Assembly (NCBI RefSeq): GCF_002896855.1
Contig: NZ_CP021850.1
Location: 3,807,665 to 3,871,664 of the forward strand
Reading direction: 5' to 3'
DNA length: 64,000 nt
DNA from: Clostridium thermosuccinogenes
GTDB taxonomy: Bacteria; Bacillota; Clostridia; Acetivibrionales; DSM-5807
Shown here one piece after another: positions 26,817 to 34,542 of the stretch. Both the position numbers and the translations under genes were made by a program. Position 1 is the stretch's first letter, and the number at the start of each line of letters is the position of its first letter. Below the pieces are notes generated by a model that was given only the letters and a program-made list of their open reading frames with translations, was not told the DNA's origin and did no database searches.

Positions 26817-28892
26817 TTATTCAACCACTTCAAATCCGGATATCTTAAATTTGATGCCGAGATAATTGCCGGTTCTGACCGCTTCAAATCCGCCTTCCGT
26901 ATTAAAGCTCAACTTAACTTCATTATAGATACCCTTTTCATAATCAAAGGTTGTCCCATCATCCTCGAACAAAGTAAAATTCCTGCAATTGTACCCATAA
27001 CATTTTACTGTTATTTCAAACGACGTATCCGGAGTCACATACTGGACAGGCTTTGCCAATGGCAGCAGCGTGCCGGCCTTAACAAAAATTGGAATCTCAT
27101 CCAATGCTGCATTGATATTATAAGTCTTGCTGCCTTCAAACTTTTTATCCGACCAAAAATAATACCAGTCTCCTTCCGGTAGGTATACCTCTCTGCCCAT
27201 TTGCCCGGCAATTACCGGTGCTATCATCAGCGAATCGCCCATCATATATTGGTCGTCAATACCGTAAGTGTTTTCATCTTCAGGATATTCCATTACGAGC
27301 GCTCTGAAAGGCGGGAGCCCCTCAAACCGGTATCGGGCGAAGCTGGAATAAAGGTACGGGATCAAGCTCATCCTCAGCTCAAGAAATTTACGGCATAAAT
27401 CCTGTACTTCAGTATAGTTTTCAAGGATCTCTCCCCTTAGATTTTTATCATAATCATATTGAAGCCATGGCGGGTTGGGAATCATCCATGCATTAATGCA
27501 GGACTGGGGCGATAATACGGACAGTTGAATCCGTCGGACAAGATCCTCTACCGAAGAGCACTGCCTGACCTCGGGATTCCACAAAATCCCGCTGAACCCG
27601 GAATTTACAAGGCCGCGGATGAAGTCCTTATGATCATAAAGATCACTGTATAATACATACGGAAAAGATGCCGCCAACGCGTGGGATGAACGCACCTGCC
27701 CGTATGTTCTTATATTCTTCTCCCTATATATGGAGAGTAAAGTATCCTGATAAAACATACCAAGAAGGCTATGCATCAACTCCCCGTCCAGGCCTGAAGG
27801 AAATTCGGCGCAATTTGGGAAAGACCATCCTCCGGTATAGTCGGAACTGTCGCATTCATCCAGCTTGAATCCTGCAATGCCTTTTTCCACCAAAGCCTTT
27901 CTGTGGTATTCAGCAAATGTTTTCTTTGCATCCTGAATGGATAAATCAGGCACAAGCCCGTTCCATACCTCGTAGTCCCCTGAATACTGCTTCAATTCGT
28001 CATAAATTGGGGACGTCGGATGAACAAAGACATGTTCCCAAAGATTGATATTTAAATGCATATCCCGCATTTTCCCGATAAATTCCTCCGGCGCGCTGAA
28101 ATTTTCCTTATGCCAGGTATAGGAGCAGGAGTATTTTTGACTCTGCCAGCCTGGCTCTACGCCAAACACATCACAAGGCAAGTCTGCAGCCCTGATTTTT
28201 TCAGCGAGTGCCAGCACATCCTCCGCATCCGCTCCGGTATATGACCTGTACCAGTTTCCCAGGCCCCAAAGCGGAGGCAGGCATCCGCCTCCGGAAAAAA
28301 GGTTATACCTTTGTACTGCGGTTCTCATGTCGGGGCCGGCAAAAAGATATATCTCTACTCCCGATGCATGTGGGATTTCAATAGTCATTACGCCGGCTGT
28401 ATCCATATCCCGGACAGCATACAGATCCCGGACATTATTCGCAACGGTCTTGTTTGCATCATCTTTGCTTGTCTTTGCCGTTCTTAGCTTCCTGCTGCTT
28501 CCGCAATAAAATGAAACATAACGGGCCGTATCCACCAGAACGCCATATCCTTTAGTCGATACATAAAAAGGTACCGGCGCATGGGTATCCCCTGTGTCTG
28601 CAACCGGATCCGCATTTGTCCGCAAGTGTTTTTTCCTTCCCGTTTGGTTGAAGGATTTCAACTGCAGTCCAAAACCATATATCTTTTCACAATCATCCAG
28701 AGGAAGCTCAAGCACAAATCCCCTTTTCGTCGATTTATATAGAATCCGATCCGTTTCGATCGGAGCTTCGTCCGAATGGGGCAGCTGACTTAATAATTCC
28801 AGCCTGTCCTCATGTTTTACCATCTTGACCGGTGTGTAATCTTCCGGTTCGCCAAACTTGATTTTCCATATTCCCGGCGCAACAATATTCAT
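26817..28892 (-). CDS. glycoside hydrolase family 31 enzyme
   Basis: This 691-residue protein is a GH31 enzyme (alpha-glucosidase / alpha-xylosidase type), cytoplasmic because no signal peptide is present. The N-terminal beta-sandwich spans about 1-200 with GVLVDTARYVSFYCG; the catalytic barrel spans about 215-560. The segment AGFKLDECD near residue 340 holds the Asp expected as nucleophile, and WNPEVRQC follows. C-terminal beta domains close the protein. I use the ATG at 28892 with AGAGGT upstream. A promoter with a CcpA-like site lies just upstream. It should release alpha-linked glucose or xylose from imported glycans; the exact linkage is not certain. Confidence 0.88.
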   Translation of the reverse strand: MNIVAPGIWKIKFGEPEDYTPVKMVKHEDRLELLSQLPHSDEAPIETDRILYKSTKRGFVLELPLDDCEKIYGFGLQLKSFNQTGRKKHLRTNADPVADTGDTHAPVPFYVSTKGYGVLVDTARYVSFYCGSSRKLRTAKTSKDDANKTVANNVRDLYAVRDMDTAGVMTIEIPHASGVEIYLFAGPDMRTAVQRYNLFSGGGCLPPLWGLGNWYRSYTGADAEDVLALAEKIRAADLPCDVFGVEPGWQSQKYSCSYTWHKENFSAPEEFIGKMRDMHLNINLWEHVFVHPTSPIYDELKQYSGDYEVWNGLVPDLSIQDAKKTFAEYHRKALVEKGIAGFKLDECDSSDYTGGWSFPNCAEFPSGLDGELMHSLLGMFYQDTLLSIYREKNIRTYGQVRSSHALAASFPYVLYSDLYDHKDFIRGLVNSGFSGILWNPEVRQCSSVEDLVRRIQLSVLSPQSCINAWMIPNPPWLQYDYDKNLRGEILENYTEVQDLCRKFLELRMSLIPYLYSSFARYRFEGLPPFRALVMEYPEDENTYGIDDQYMMGDSLMIAPVIAGQMGREVYLPEGDWYYFWSDKKFEGSKTYNINAALDEIPIFVKAGTLLPLAKPVQYVTPDTSFEITVKCYGYNCRNFTLFEDDGTTFDYEKGIYNEVKLSFNTEGGFEAVRTGNYLGIKFKISGFEVVE

Positions 28893-28935
28893 AAAACACC
28901 TCTTATAACTTATTTGCATCTAACTTAACTCATTG

Positions 28936-28949
28936 TGCTAGTGTTTACA
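28936..28949 (-). promoter_or_regulatory. candidate CcpA (cre-like) site
   Basis: On the minus strand TGTAAACACTAGCA matches 12 of 14 positions of the cre consensus TGWNANCGNTNWCA. It lies just downstream of the predicted start of transcription of the GH31 gene, where a bound CcpA would block elongation. It is one short match and needs support. Confidence 0.4.
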
Positions 28950-28957
28950 TCTTTTTT

Positions 28958-28986
28958 ATTATATCCAAACTCCACAACCCTGTCTA
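28958..28986 (-). promoter_or_regulatory. promoter of the GH31 gene
   Basis: On the minus strand TAGACA (28986-28981) and TATAAT (28963-28958) are 17 bases apart. The -35 hexamer overlaps the end of the upstream URO-D-fold gene, so GH31 can be transcribed independently of it. Confidence 0.65.
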
Positions 28987-30057
28987 TTTCCAGGCAGAGA
29001 TGCGTTTTAATACTTCGTCCGCCGTATAGCGGTCATTGATGCCTGTTATGCTGGAAAACCATATACCCTCCGGTTTCAGTGTCTCAAATACCAGGGGCAG
29101 TTCCTTTACCGAAATAGTGTGAAGCTGTACAGATTTGCCTGCAGCCTGAATTTTCGTGTAGATATGAGCCCATTGGGCAAAACCTTCCTGTCCTGCGGTG
29201 GGAACCCACTGGACGGCATCCAGCTCCTTGATCGAAAGAATAGAATCCAAATGCCTTATGGCTCCCGGGCCATCCAGGTGATAAATGGACCGGTCATAGA
29301 ATCGGCATTCTTCGATAATTCCCGGAATAAAAAACTCTTCAAACATCTCAGTGCTTATCATGCAGGAAAAATCGTTGCTCGGTATATAAAACCGCTTGTC
29401 GTGAATCAGTGGTGTCCAGGAAGTAATCGGCATTCCGGCACTCTTAAGCATATTGTAGAAAAAATCATATACATGGAAAAAATCATCCTGTGTGTTTTTG
29501 AGCTGTGTTTTCACCTCTTCAGGATGTTCTATCAAGTCTACAGCCAGATTCTCCGCGCCCCTCAAAGCAGCAAGGTGGTCTCCCCCCGGGTGGAAATCCG
29601 TCAATCCGACAATGAAATTGCCTTTTCCAAGCTCCAGCAGCCTTTTAGTATATTCGACAGTTGCTTTAAACAGAGGATGTTCTTCAGAGAAGGATACTTT
29701 TGGGGCATCCGTGCTCCAATCCCGGATACAGGGTTCACTCCAGGCGGTATCTTCCCCGAAATGATATCCGCATCCACACCAGGCGCTGAAAATTCCAGGT
29801 CCCATGTTAGGCCATACTATTGGCAGTGCGTCCGCATAATATTCATAATTTCTCACTCTGATAGCGTCTGCTTCTGCCCTGATATCAATATCAAGCCAGC
29901 GTTCCTGCTGACTTGGATATTCTTTTTTAGGAACTTCCATGGGTTTTTCCACGGGAAGCAGTATGCACACCGGCGGACGATCAATCACCTCCCTCTCCCA
30001 GAAAGCCTCATATCTTTTAAAGGATTGCTCATAATCAGGTTTCAGGCTGAAAGACAT
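28984..30057 (-). CDS. URO-D-fold protein, copy 2
   Basis: This 357-residue protein resembles the URO-D superfamily but is divergent from copy 1. Visible features are the N-terminal FWEREVIDRPPV, the mid-barrel VGLTDFHPGGDHLAALRG, and the segment RSIYHLDGPGAIRHLDSIL, where the His could replace the HxC metal site of methyltransferase members. GGAGG is ten bases before the ATG. It lies 91 bases before the GH31 start on the same strand, and the GH38 gene is upstream. Its presence within a glycosidase run suggests a carbohydrate-linked role; decarboxylation in heme synthesis is unlikely. Confidence 0.7.
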   Translation of the reverse strand: MSFSLKPDYEQSFKRYEAFWEREVIDRPPVCILLPVEKPMEVPKKEYPSQQERWLDIDIRAEADAIRVRNYEYYADALPIVWPNMGPGIFSAWCGCGYHFGEDTAWSEPCIRDWSTDAPKVSFSEEHPLFKATVEYTKRLLELGKGNFIVGLTDFHPGGDHLAALRGAENLAVDLIEHPEEVKTQLKNTQDDFFHVYDFFYNMLKSAGMPITSWTPLIHDKRFYIPSNDFSCMISTEMFEEFFIPGIIEECRFYDRSIYHLDGPGAIRHLDSILSIKELDAVQWVPTAGQEGFAQWAHIYTKIQAAGKSVQLHTISVKELPLVFETLKPEGIWFSSITGINDRYTADEVLKRISAWK

Positions 30058-30173
30058 GTTTCATAATCCTCCATTTTTTATATTACTCAATGCTTCTACA
30101 CAGATGCAAATATTTAACAGCTTTTATCCCTTAATTTCGGGAAATAGAACTCATTATAAGAATAAAGTCAAGT

Positions 30174-30240
30174 CCTTGAAGGAGCCTCCTCAAAATATAG
30201 ATCGGGAAATTGTTAATCGGTCTATAGCAGGCTCCAAAGG
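30174..30240. other. nested inverted repeat upstream of URO-D-fold copy 2
   Basis: Three nested arm pairs are CCTT / AAGG, GGAGCC / GGCTCC and TATAGATCG / CGGTCTATA with one wobble pair. The structure lies about 120 bases upstream of the gene and could be an operator or a folded leader. Confidence 0.45.
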
Positions 30241-30397
30241 AAATATTCCTACTTTTTATCAGCATTACCTCTCCCGGAGTAAATGACCCTGCCGCTCGCT
30301 GCGCAAAAGATTGCCGCAAAACGGACTATGAGTTACAGGGATTTGGGAATGATATCAAGGCAGCTACGCATTGTATCCGAAGGATGTAAATAGTATA

Positions 30398-30433
30398 AAG
30401 GGGTTCAGGAAACTCCGGTTTCGTGAACCCCTT
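30398..30433 (-). terminator. probable terminator of the GH38 gene
   Basis: A perfect 10-bp stem AAGGGGTTCA / TGAACCCCTT (with further pairing inside the loop) lies about 270 bases after the GH38 stop. On the minus strand it is followed by TTATACTATTT, so it may end that transcript. Confidence 0.5.
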
Positions 30434-30703
30434 ATGACATTTTATAGACCCCATCTTAGTTAAATTTGTCTTTTGCAGGTAGTTTTTTTCATTTATCATT
30501 TGTAAGAGCATCTTGTCAAAAATTCTTATGAGCCTATAAAATATTACAAAGCATACTCTTAAGTCTTTAAGATATACTTGTACAACGACATAGAAGGAAA
30601 ATCAGTTGGCATGAAATCCTTTACGCTTCTGTCAAATTCATGGTTTTTTGTTCAAGCCTCGAGATTTTTGTCCACTGATGATCCCACTTCTACTCTTACA
30701 ATT

Positions 30704-33700
30704 TTAATAACCAATCTTTATAGTCTTAATCTCAAACGGCCGGAAAACCAGTTCAAAGGTCTGAGCAGCGTCCATTGATTCCAATGTTTCTTCCAGCATG
30801 TTTGTTATTTCAACAGACACAGGCACTCTGTCCAAAGTTACTTTTGTGCGTGTAAAGGTGCCTTCGGATTCATATAACCTCATGACAAAGGCTCTCTGGT
30901 TTTCTTCACAGCATTTAACCGTTTCGATGATGATATTGCTGCTGTCCACTTTGGCAAAGGATTCAAAATCTGCCCTGCCGGCTTTTACGATTGGCCTGGA
31001 ATTAAGGCTGTAAGCCGGAAGCACTACATTTTCGGCACTGAAACCTCCAATATGGGGCAGGAAGGAATATACACATTCGTGCACGCCCTCATCCCCTCTG
31101 GGATCAGGCCTGCATCCGCCTTTATGCAAAGACAACCGCATATCCGATCCTTCCACCGAAATACCATACTTGCAGTCATTTAGCAGAGCCACTCCGTAGC
31201 GTGTCTCCGAAAGGTCGGTGAACTTATGGTTCAGCACTTCAAACATAGCCTGCTCAAGGCTGTTATTGCGTGTTGTCGGTTTCAGGCTGTGTCCGAATTG
31301 TATTTCATGCCTTGCAAAGTTGGTCATGATAGTGGTATCAAAATCCACTTTGAGGAAACGGTGCTTGTCCTTCCAGTCTATAATTGTTTCAAAATCGACC
31401 CTTGGGGTTGTGGAGTAAAACACCATGTCCTGTACTATGGTGGATTTTTCTGAAAGCTTATAGGTACTGCGGATGCGGAATTGCACCTTTCCGTCAGATA
31501 CCACTTCCCGTTTGACAAGCTTTGCACAGGCTTTAAACTTCATCTGGCAGTCCGCATCTATATCCCAGTTATCCCATGATGAAGGCACATCCTCTGCCAT
31601 CAAAAAGGTGTTAAGAGGCAGCCCTTTTCCCCTAAGCTCACGGTTTACGCGGGTATCTATGAAGGATTCTATAGTTCCGTCCGCTGCAAAGGTGACCTTG
31701 GCAAAAGGCGTGGTCAGAACATCGCCTTCGTAGGTGAAGGCGGAACCGCCATTATCAGACGGCATTTCTCCCTCTTCAAACTCAATGGTTCTTGCTCCCA
31801 TGGAAGGAAGGTGAAGATTTGCAATGCAAAGCTGGTCCTTTCCATGGACATTTTGTACGCGCTGGATGATCAGATTCTTATCAACAGGCACTTTTCCCTG
31901 GAAACCGTCAATATATATTATCTCATCCCTGTCGAAGCCCAATGTGTTTACCACTGTCAATGCATTTTCTTCAGGGGTCGTGCTGACGGTATCATCAATC
32001 ATCTCACCGGCTTTTTCCAGTAAATCCTCCATTTCGCTGTAGCACTGATCATGAGCTTTCGCTATGCATGTGCCCGGCAGGATGTCATGGAACTGGTTGA
32101 CCAGCAGGGTTTCCATAAGCGGCCTGATATTTGCATCTTCCGCAACAGCACCCTCTGCTACAGCTTTGCGCACCGTGAGGAATTCCAGATCCCTCAAAGC
32201 CAGCTCAGCCTTGCGGTTGTTGCGTTTTATCCTATGCTGGTTGGTGAGGGTAGCGCGATGCAACTCCAGATAGAGCTCTCCCTTATACACAGGAGGATTT
32301 ATACATTCTTTCTCCAGCTCCGTCATGAATTGCCCCACATTCACATGTTCAGCCCTGGGGCATCCGTCAAGATCCTTTACGCGCCTTGCCATCTCTATCA
32401 TCTTCGCTTCCGGGCCACCACCCCCGTCACCGAAACCATAAGCCACCAGGCGTTTTTTGGATACATTCTTGTTCTGAAGATAATTGCCGCTTCCCCTTCC
32501 CTCCAGCTGCTCAATAAGAGCTTTTGGTTCAGGCCAGCAATGGGTCGTGTTGAAATGCGCAAATACCCTTGTTCCGTCTATTCCTTCCCAGTAGAAAGTC
32601 TCATAGGGAAATCTGTTGGTATCATTCCAGGATATTTTTGTCGTGAGGAAATAATCCACCCGGCAGCCTTTCATGATCTGAGGAATGGCGGCACTATACC
32701 CGAAGGTATCGGGCAGCCAGAAGCAATTGGACGTATACCCGAAGTGCTTCTGCGTGTATTTCTGGCCCCAGACAAACTGGCGGATCATGGATTCCCCGGA
32801 CGTAATATTGCAATCACATTCAACCCATACCGCTCCGTTGGGCTCATAACGGCCTTCTGCAATCTTTTCCCGTATCCTTTCAAACAGCTCAGGATAATTG
32901 CGGCGAATTATTTCAGTATGATAAGCCGAGCTTTGCATGAAGCGGTATTCAGGATATTGATCCATCAGGCTTATAACATTGGAATAAGTTCTCGCGCATT
33001 TTTTTACAGTTTCAGGAATATGCCACAGCCATGCCGTATCCATATGAGAATGGCCTACAATGCCGGCAAAGGGAGCAGATTCCGCATTTTGGGCCTCCAG
33101 CACCGGCTTCATGATCTGCCTTGCTTCTTTCAGTGCAGAGCGCCATACTTCCTCTTCCACATTCTCAACGGAATAATAAACTGTTTTATGCACTTCCATA
33201 AGGCAGTTTATGATGTCAGCACGCCTGAAACTCAAAGGGTCCATTTTTTCCACCATTTGGTTTAATGCGCGCAGATCCAGGATGAAGTCCAGAACATCCT
33301 GGTTCTTCAGGCAGGTGTAAATAGAATCAAAGGTATAGCGGAAATCAGGTTTAATCTCTGTTTCAAAGGGCTGCGTTCCAATAACATAATGTCCCGCATA
33401 GAATTCCAGAGCTATATCTATTTCCCTGGCAGGATCAAACTTATCCACCAGCAAGCAGCAGTAATGGTTTCCGCTTATGGCTGTAGTGGCATATTTGCTG
33501 GTAAATATTCCGCAGGGAATCCCGTTTACCCACAGCATTCCCTCATAGCCTCCGACTTTAGGCATTATGTAGATGCTTTGCCCGCGATACTCATCAGGAA
33601 GGCTGAGTTTGCCTTTGAACCAGCAGTAAACTCCTTCTCCTCCCCATGTATCCCCCTTTGCTGTATCCACAAAAAGGCTGTCATCCTGAGGTATCTTATG

Positions 33701-33826
33701 ATATTGCTCTGTTGTCTCAAACCTTTTTACCTCTACCTCGCCAATGCGAGTAAAAATGTAAGGTTCAAGGGTCTGTTCCAGGCGGACAAGCTTTTGCAAC
33801 ATGCGTTTAATTTGCGGCTCGTTCAT
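30704..33826 (-). CDS. alpha-mannosidase, glycoside hydrolase family 38
   Basis: This 1040-residue protein is a full-length GH38 alpha-mannosidase. The catalytic domain begins with GHSHMDTAWLWHIPETVKK near residue 256, where the His and Asp bind zinc. The nucleophile Asp lies in NGAVWVECDCN near residue 340. Conserved DTFGYSAAIPQIMKGC and GDGGGGPEAKM follow, then the helical and beta domains. No signal peptide is present, so it acts on imported mannosides. GGAGG lies about ten bases upstream of the ATG. It is next to GH116 and GH31 genes on the same strand and probably removes terminal alpha-mannose from oligosaccharides brought in by the ABC transporter upstream. Confidence 0.94.
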   Translation of the reverse strand: MNEPQIKRMLQKLVRLEQTLEPYIFTRIGEVEVKRFETTEQYHKIPQDDSLFVDTAKGDTWGGEGVYCWFKGKLSLPDEYRGQSIYIMPKVGGYEGMLWVNGIPCGIFTSKYATTAISGNHYCCLLVDKFDPAREIDIALEFYAGHYVIGTQPFETEIKPDFRYTFDSIYTCLKNQDVLDFILDLRALNQMVEKMDPLSFRRADIINCLMEVHKTVYYSVENVEEEVWRSALKEARQIMKPVLEAQNAESAPFAGIVGHSHMDTAWLWHIPETVKKCARTYSNVISLMDQYPEYRFMQSSAYHTEIIRRNYPELFERIREKIAEGRYEPNGAVWVECDCNITSGESMIRQFVWGQKYTQKHFGYTSNCFWLPDTFGYSAAIPQIMKGCRVDYFLTTKISWNDTNRFPYETFYWEGIDGTRVFAHFNTTHCWPEPKALIEQLEGRGSGNYLQNKNVSKKRLVAYGFGDGGGGPEAKMIEMARRVKDLDGCPRAEHVNVGQFMTELEKECINPPVYKGELYLELHRATLTNQHRIKRNNRKAELALRDLEFLTVRKAVAEGAVAEDANIRPLMETLLVNQFHDILPGTCIAKAHDQCYSEMEDLLEKAGEMIDDTVSTTPEENALTVVNTLGFDRDEIIYIDGFQGKVPVDKNLIIQRVQNVHGKDQLCIANLHLPSMGARTIEFEEGEMPSDNGGSAFTYEGDVLTTPFAKVTFAADGTIESFIDTRVNRELRGKGLPLNTFLMAEDVPSSWDNWDIDADCQMKFKACAKLVKREVVSDGKVQFRIRSTYKLSEKSTIVQDMVFYSTTPRVDFETIIDWKDKHRFLKVDFDTTIMTNFARHEIQFGHSLKPTTRNNSLEQAMFEVLNHKFTDLSETRYGVALLNDCKYGISVEGSDMRLSLHKGGCRPDPRGDEGVHECVYSFLPHIGGFSAENVVLPAYSLNSRPIVKAGRADFESFAKVDSSNIIIETVKCCEENQRAFVMRLYESEGTFTRTKVTLDRVPVSVEITNMLEETLESMDAAQTFELVFRPFEIKTIKIGY

Positions 33827-34542
33827 TATCAGGTTATCCTCCTTAAATTTATCCTTTTATTCTTAATTTATTGTGCACCCCTACGATCAAAATCGCAGGT
33901 TTTCCACGCTTCATCAACTTCGCAAACCGGCATCTCTGCAGTATTTAATTCGGACAGTTCCTGCCCTATTGCGTCCTTGCCCGTGGCTAAAGTCATGAGC
34001 TTATGGGCACCGATACTTCAATAATAAAGGGTTTCTTTTTTAAAAGCAAGCTTCATGAACAGATATGAAGCACCAAACCATAACAGCGTTCTCATATACC
34101 CCGCGGCATTGCATCCAGTGCCCATCATCACAGCCGCCTTCGTTCCATCTTTTGTATAGCATCTTCACTTTTACAGCATTCCCTCATCTTTTACATAGCA
34201 TTTCCTTTATCTTTTGTACAGTGTTTCTTCATCTTTTGCATAGCACTTCCTCATCTTTTGTATATTATTTCTTCATCTTTTGCGTAGCATTTCCTCATTT
34301 TTTGTATAGTGTTTCTTTACCTTTTAACATAGCATTTCCTCATCTTTTGCACAGTGTTTCTTCACCTTTTGCATAGCGTTTCATCATCTTTTACATAGTA
34401 TTTCTTCATCTCTTGTATAATATTTCTTCACCTTTATTTTTCTGAACTTTGTGCTCTGGTCACATGCCTTAAGCTGGTCTCGTTCATTAACCCAATAATG
34501 TACTCAAAATGCCAATGGACTGAATTTAATTTACGAAAACCA
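33827..34542. other. intergenic region between GH116 and GH38 genes
   Basis: This 716-base gap contains the 22-bp tandem repeat array (34146-34436). The remaining parts are ordinary AT-rich sequence with no clear promoter for GH38. Plus-strand reading frames here arise from the repeat or from antisense of GH38. Confidence 0.5.
34146..34436. repeat. array of about 13 tandem 22-bp repeats
   Basis: The unit is CATCTTTTGCATAGCATTTCYT, repeated head to tail about 13 times with no spacers. One unit has 23 bases and one near the left end is shortened to 17. Units vary at a few positions. The two T tracts in each unit are roughly 11-12 bases apart, so the T tracts are close to helical phase and the DNA may be intrinsically curved. 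It is not a CRISPR array because there are no unique spacers. Confidence 0.85.

Larger units (their letters stand above)
30058..30703. other. intergenic region between GH38 and URO-D-fold genes
   Basis: About 645 bases have no credible gene. They hold two stem-loop structures (30174-30240 and 30398-30433), listed separately. A minus-strand TATAAT at 30158-30153 with a poor -35 could drive the URO-D-fold gene. Confidence 0.4.

Noticed and set aside
32051-33265. A 404-codon open frame on the plus strand
   Set aside because: It lies entirely antisense to the GH38 catalytic region, which has conserved motifs; the long frame is a by-product of the codon use of that gene.
34065-34376. A 103-codon frame rich in Phe, Leu, His and Ser
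   Set aside because: It is the 22-bp tandem repeat read as protein. The unit length is not a multiple of three and one unit has 23 bases, so a coding role is unlikely.
34146-34436. Possible CRISPR array
   Set aside because: The repeats are directly joined with no unique spacers and there are no cas genes.
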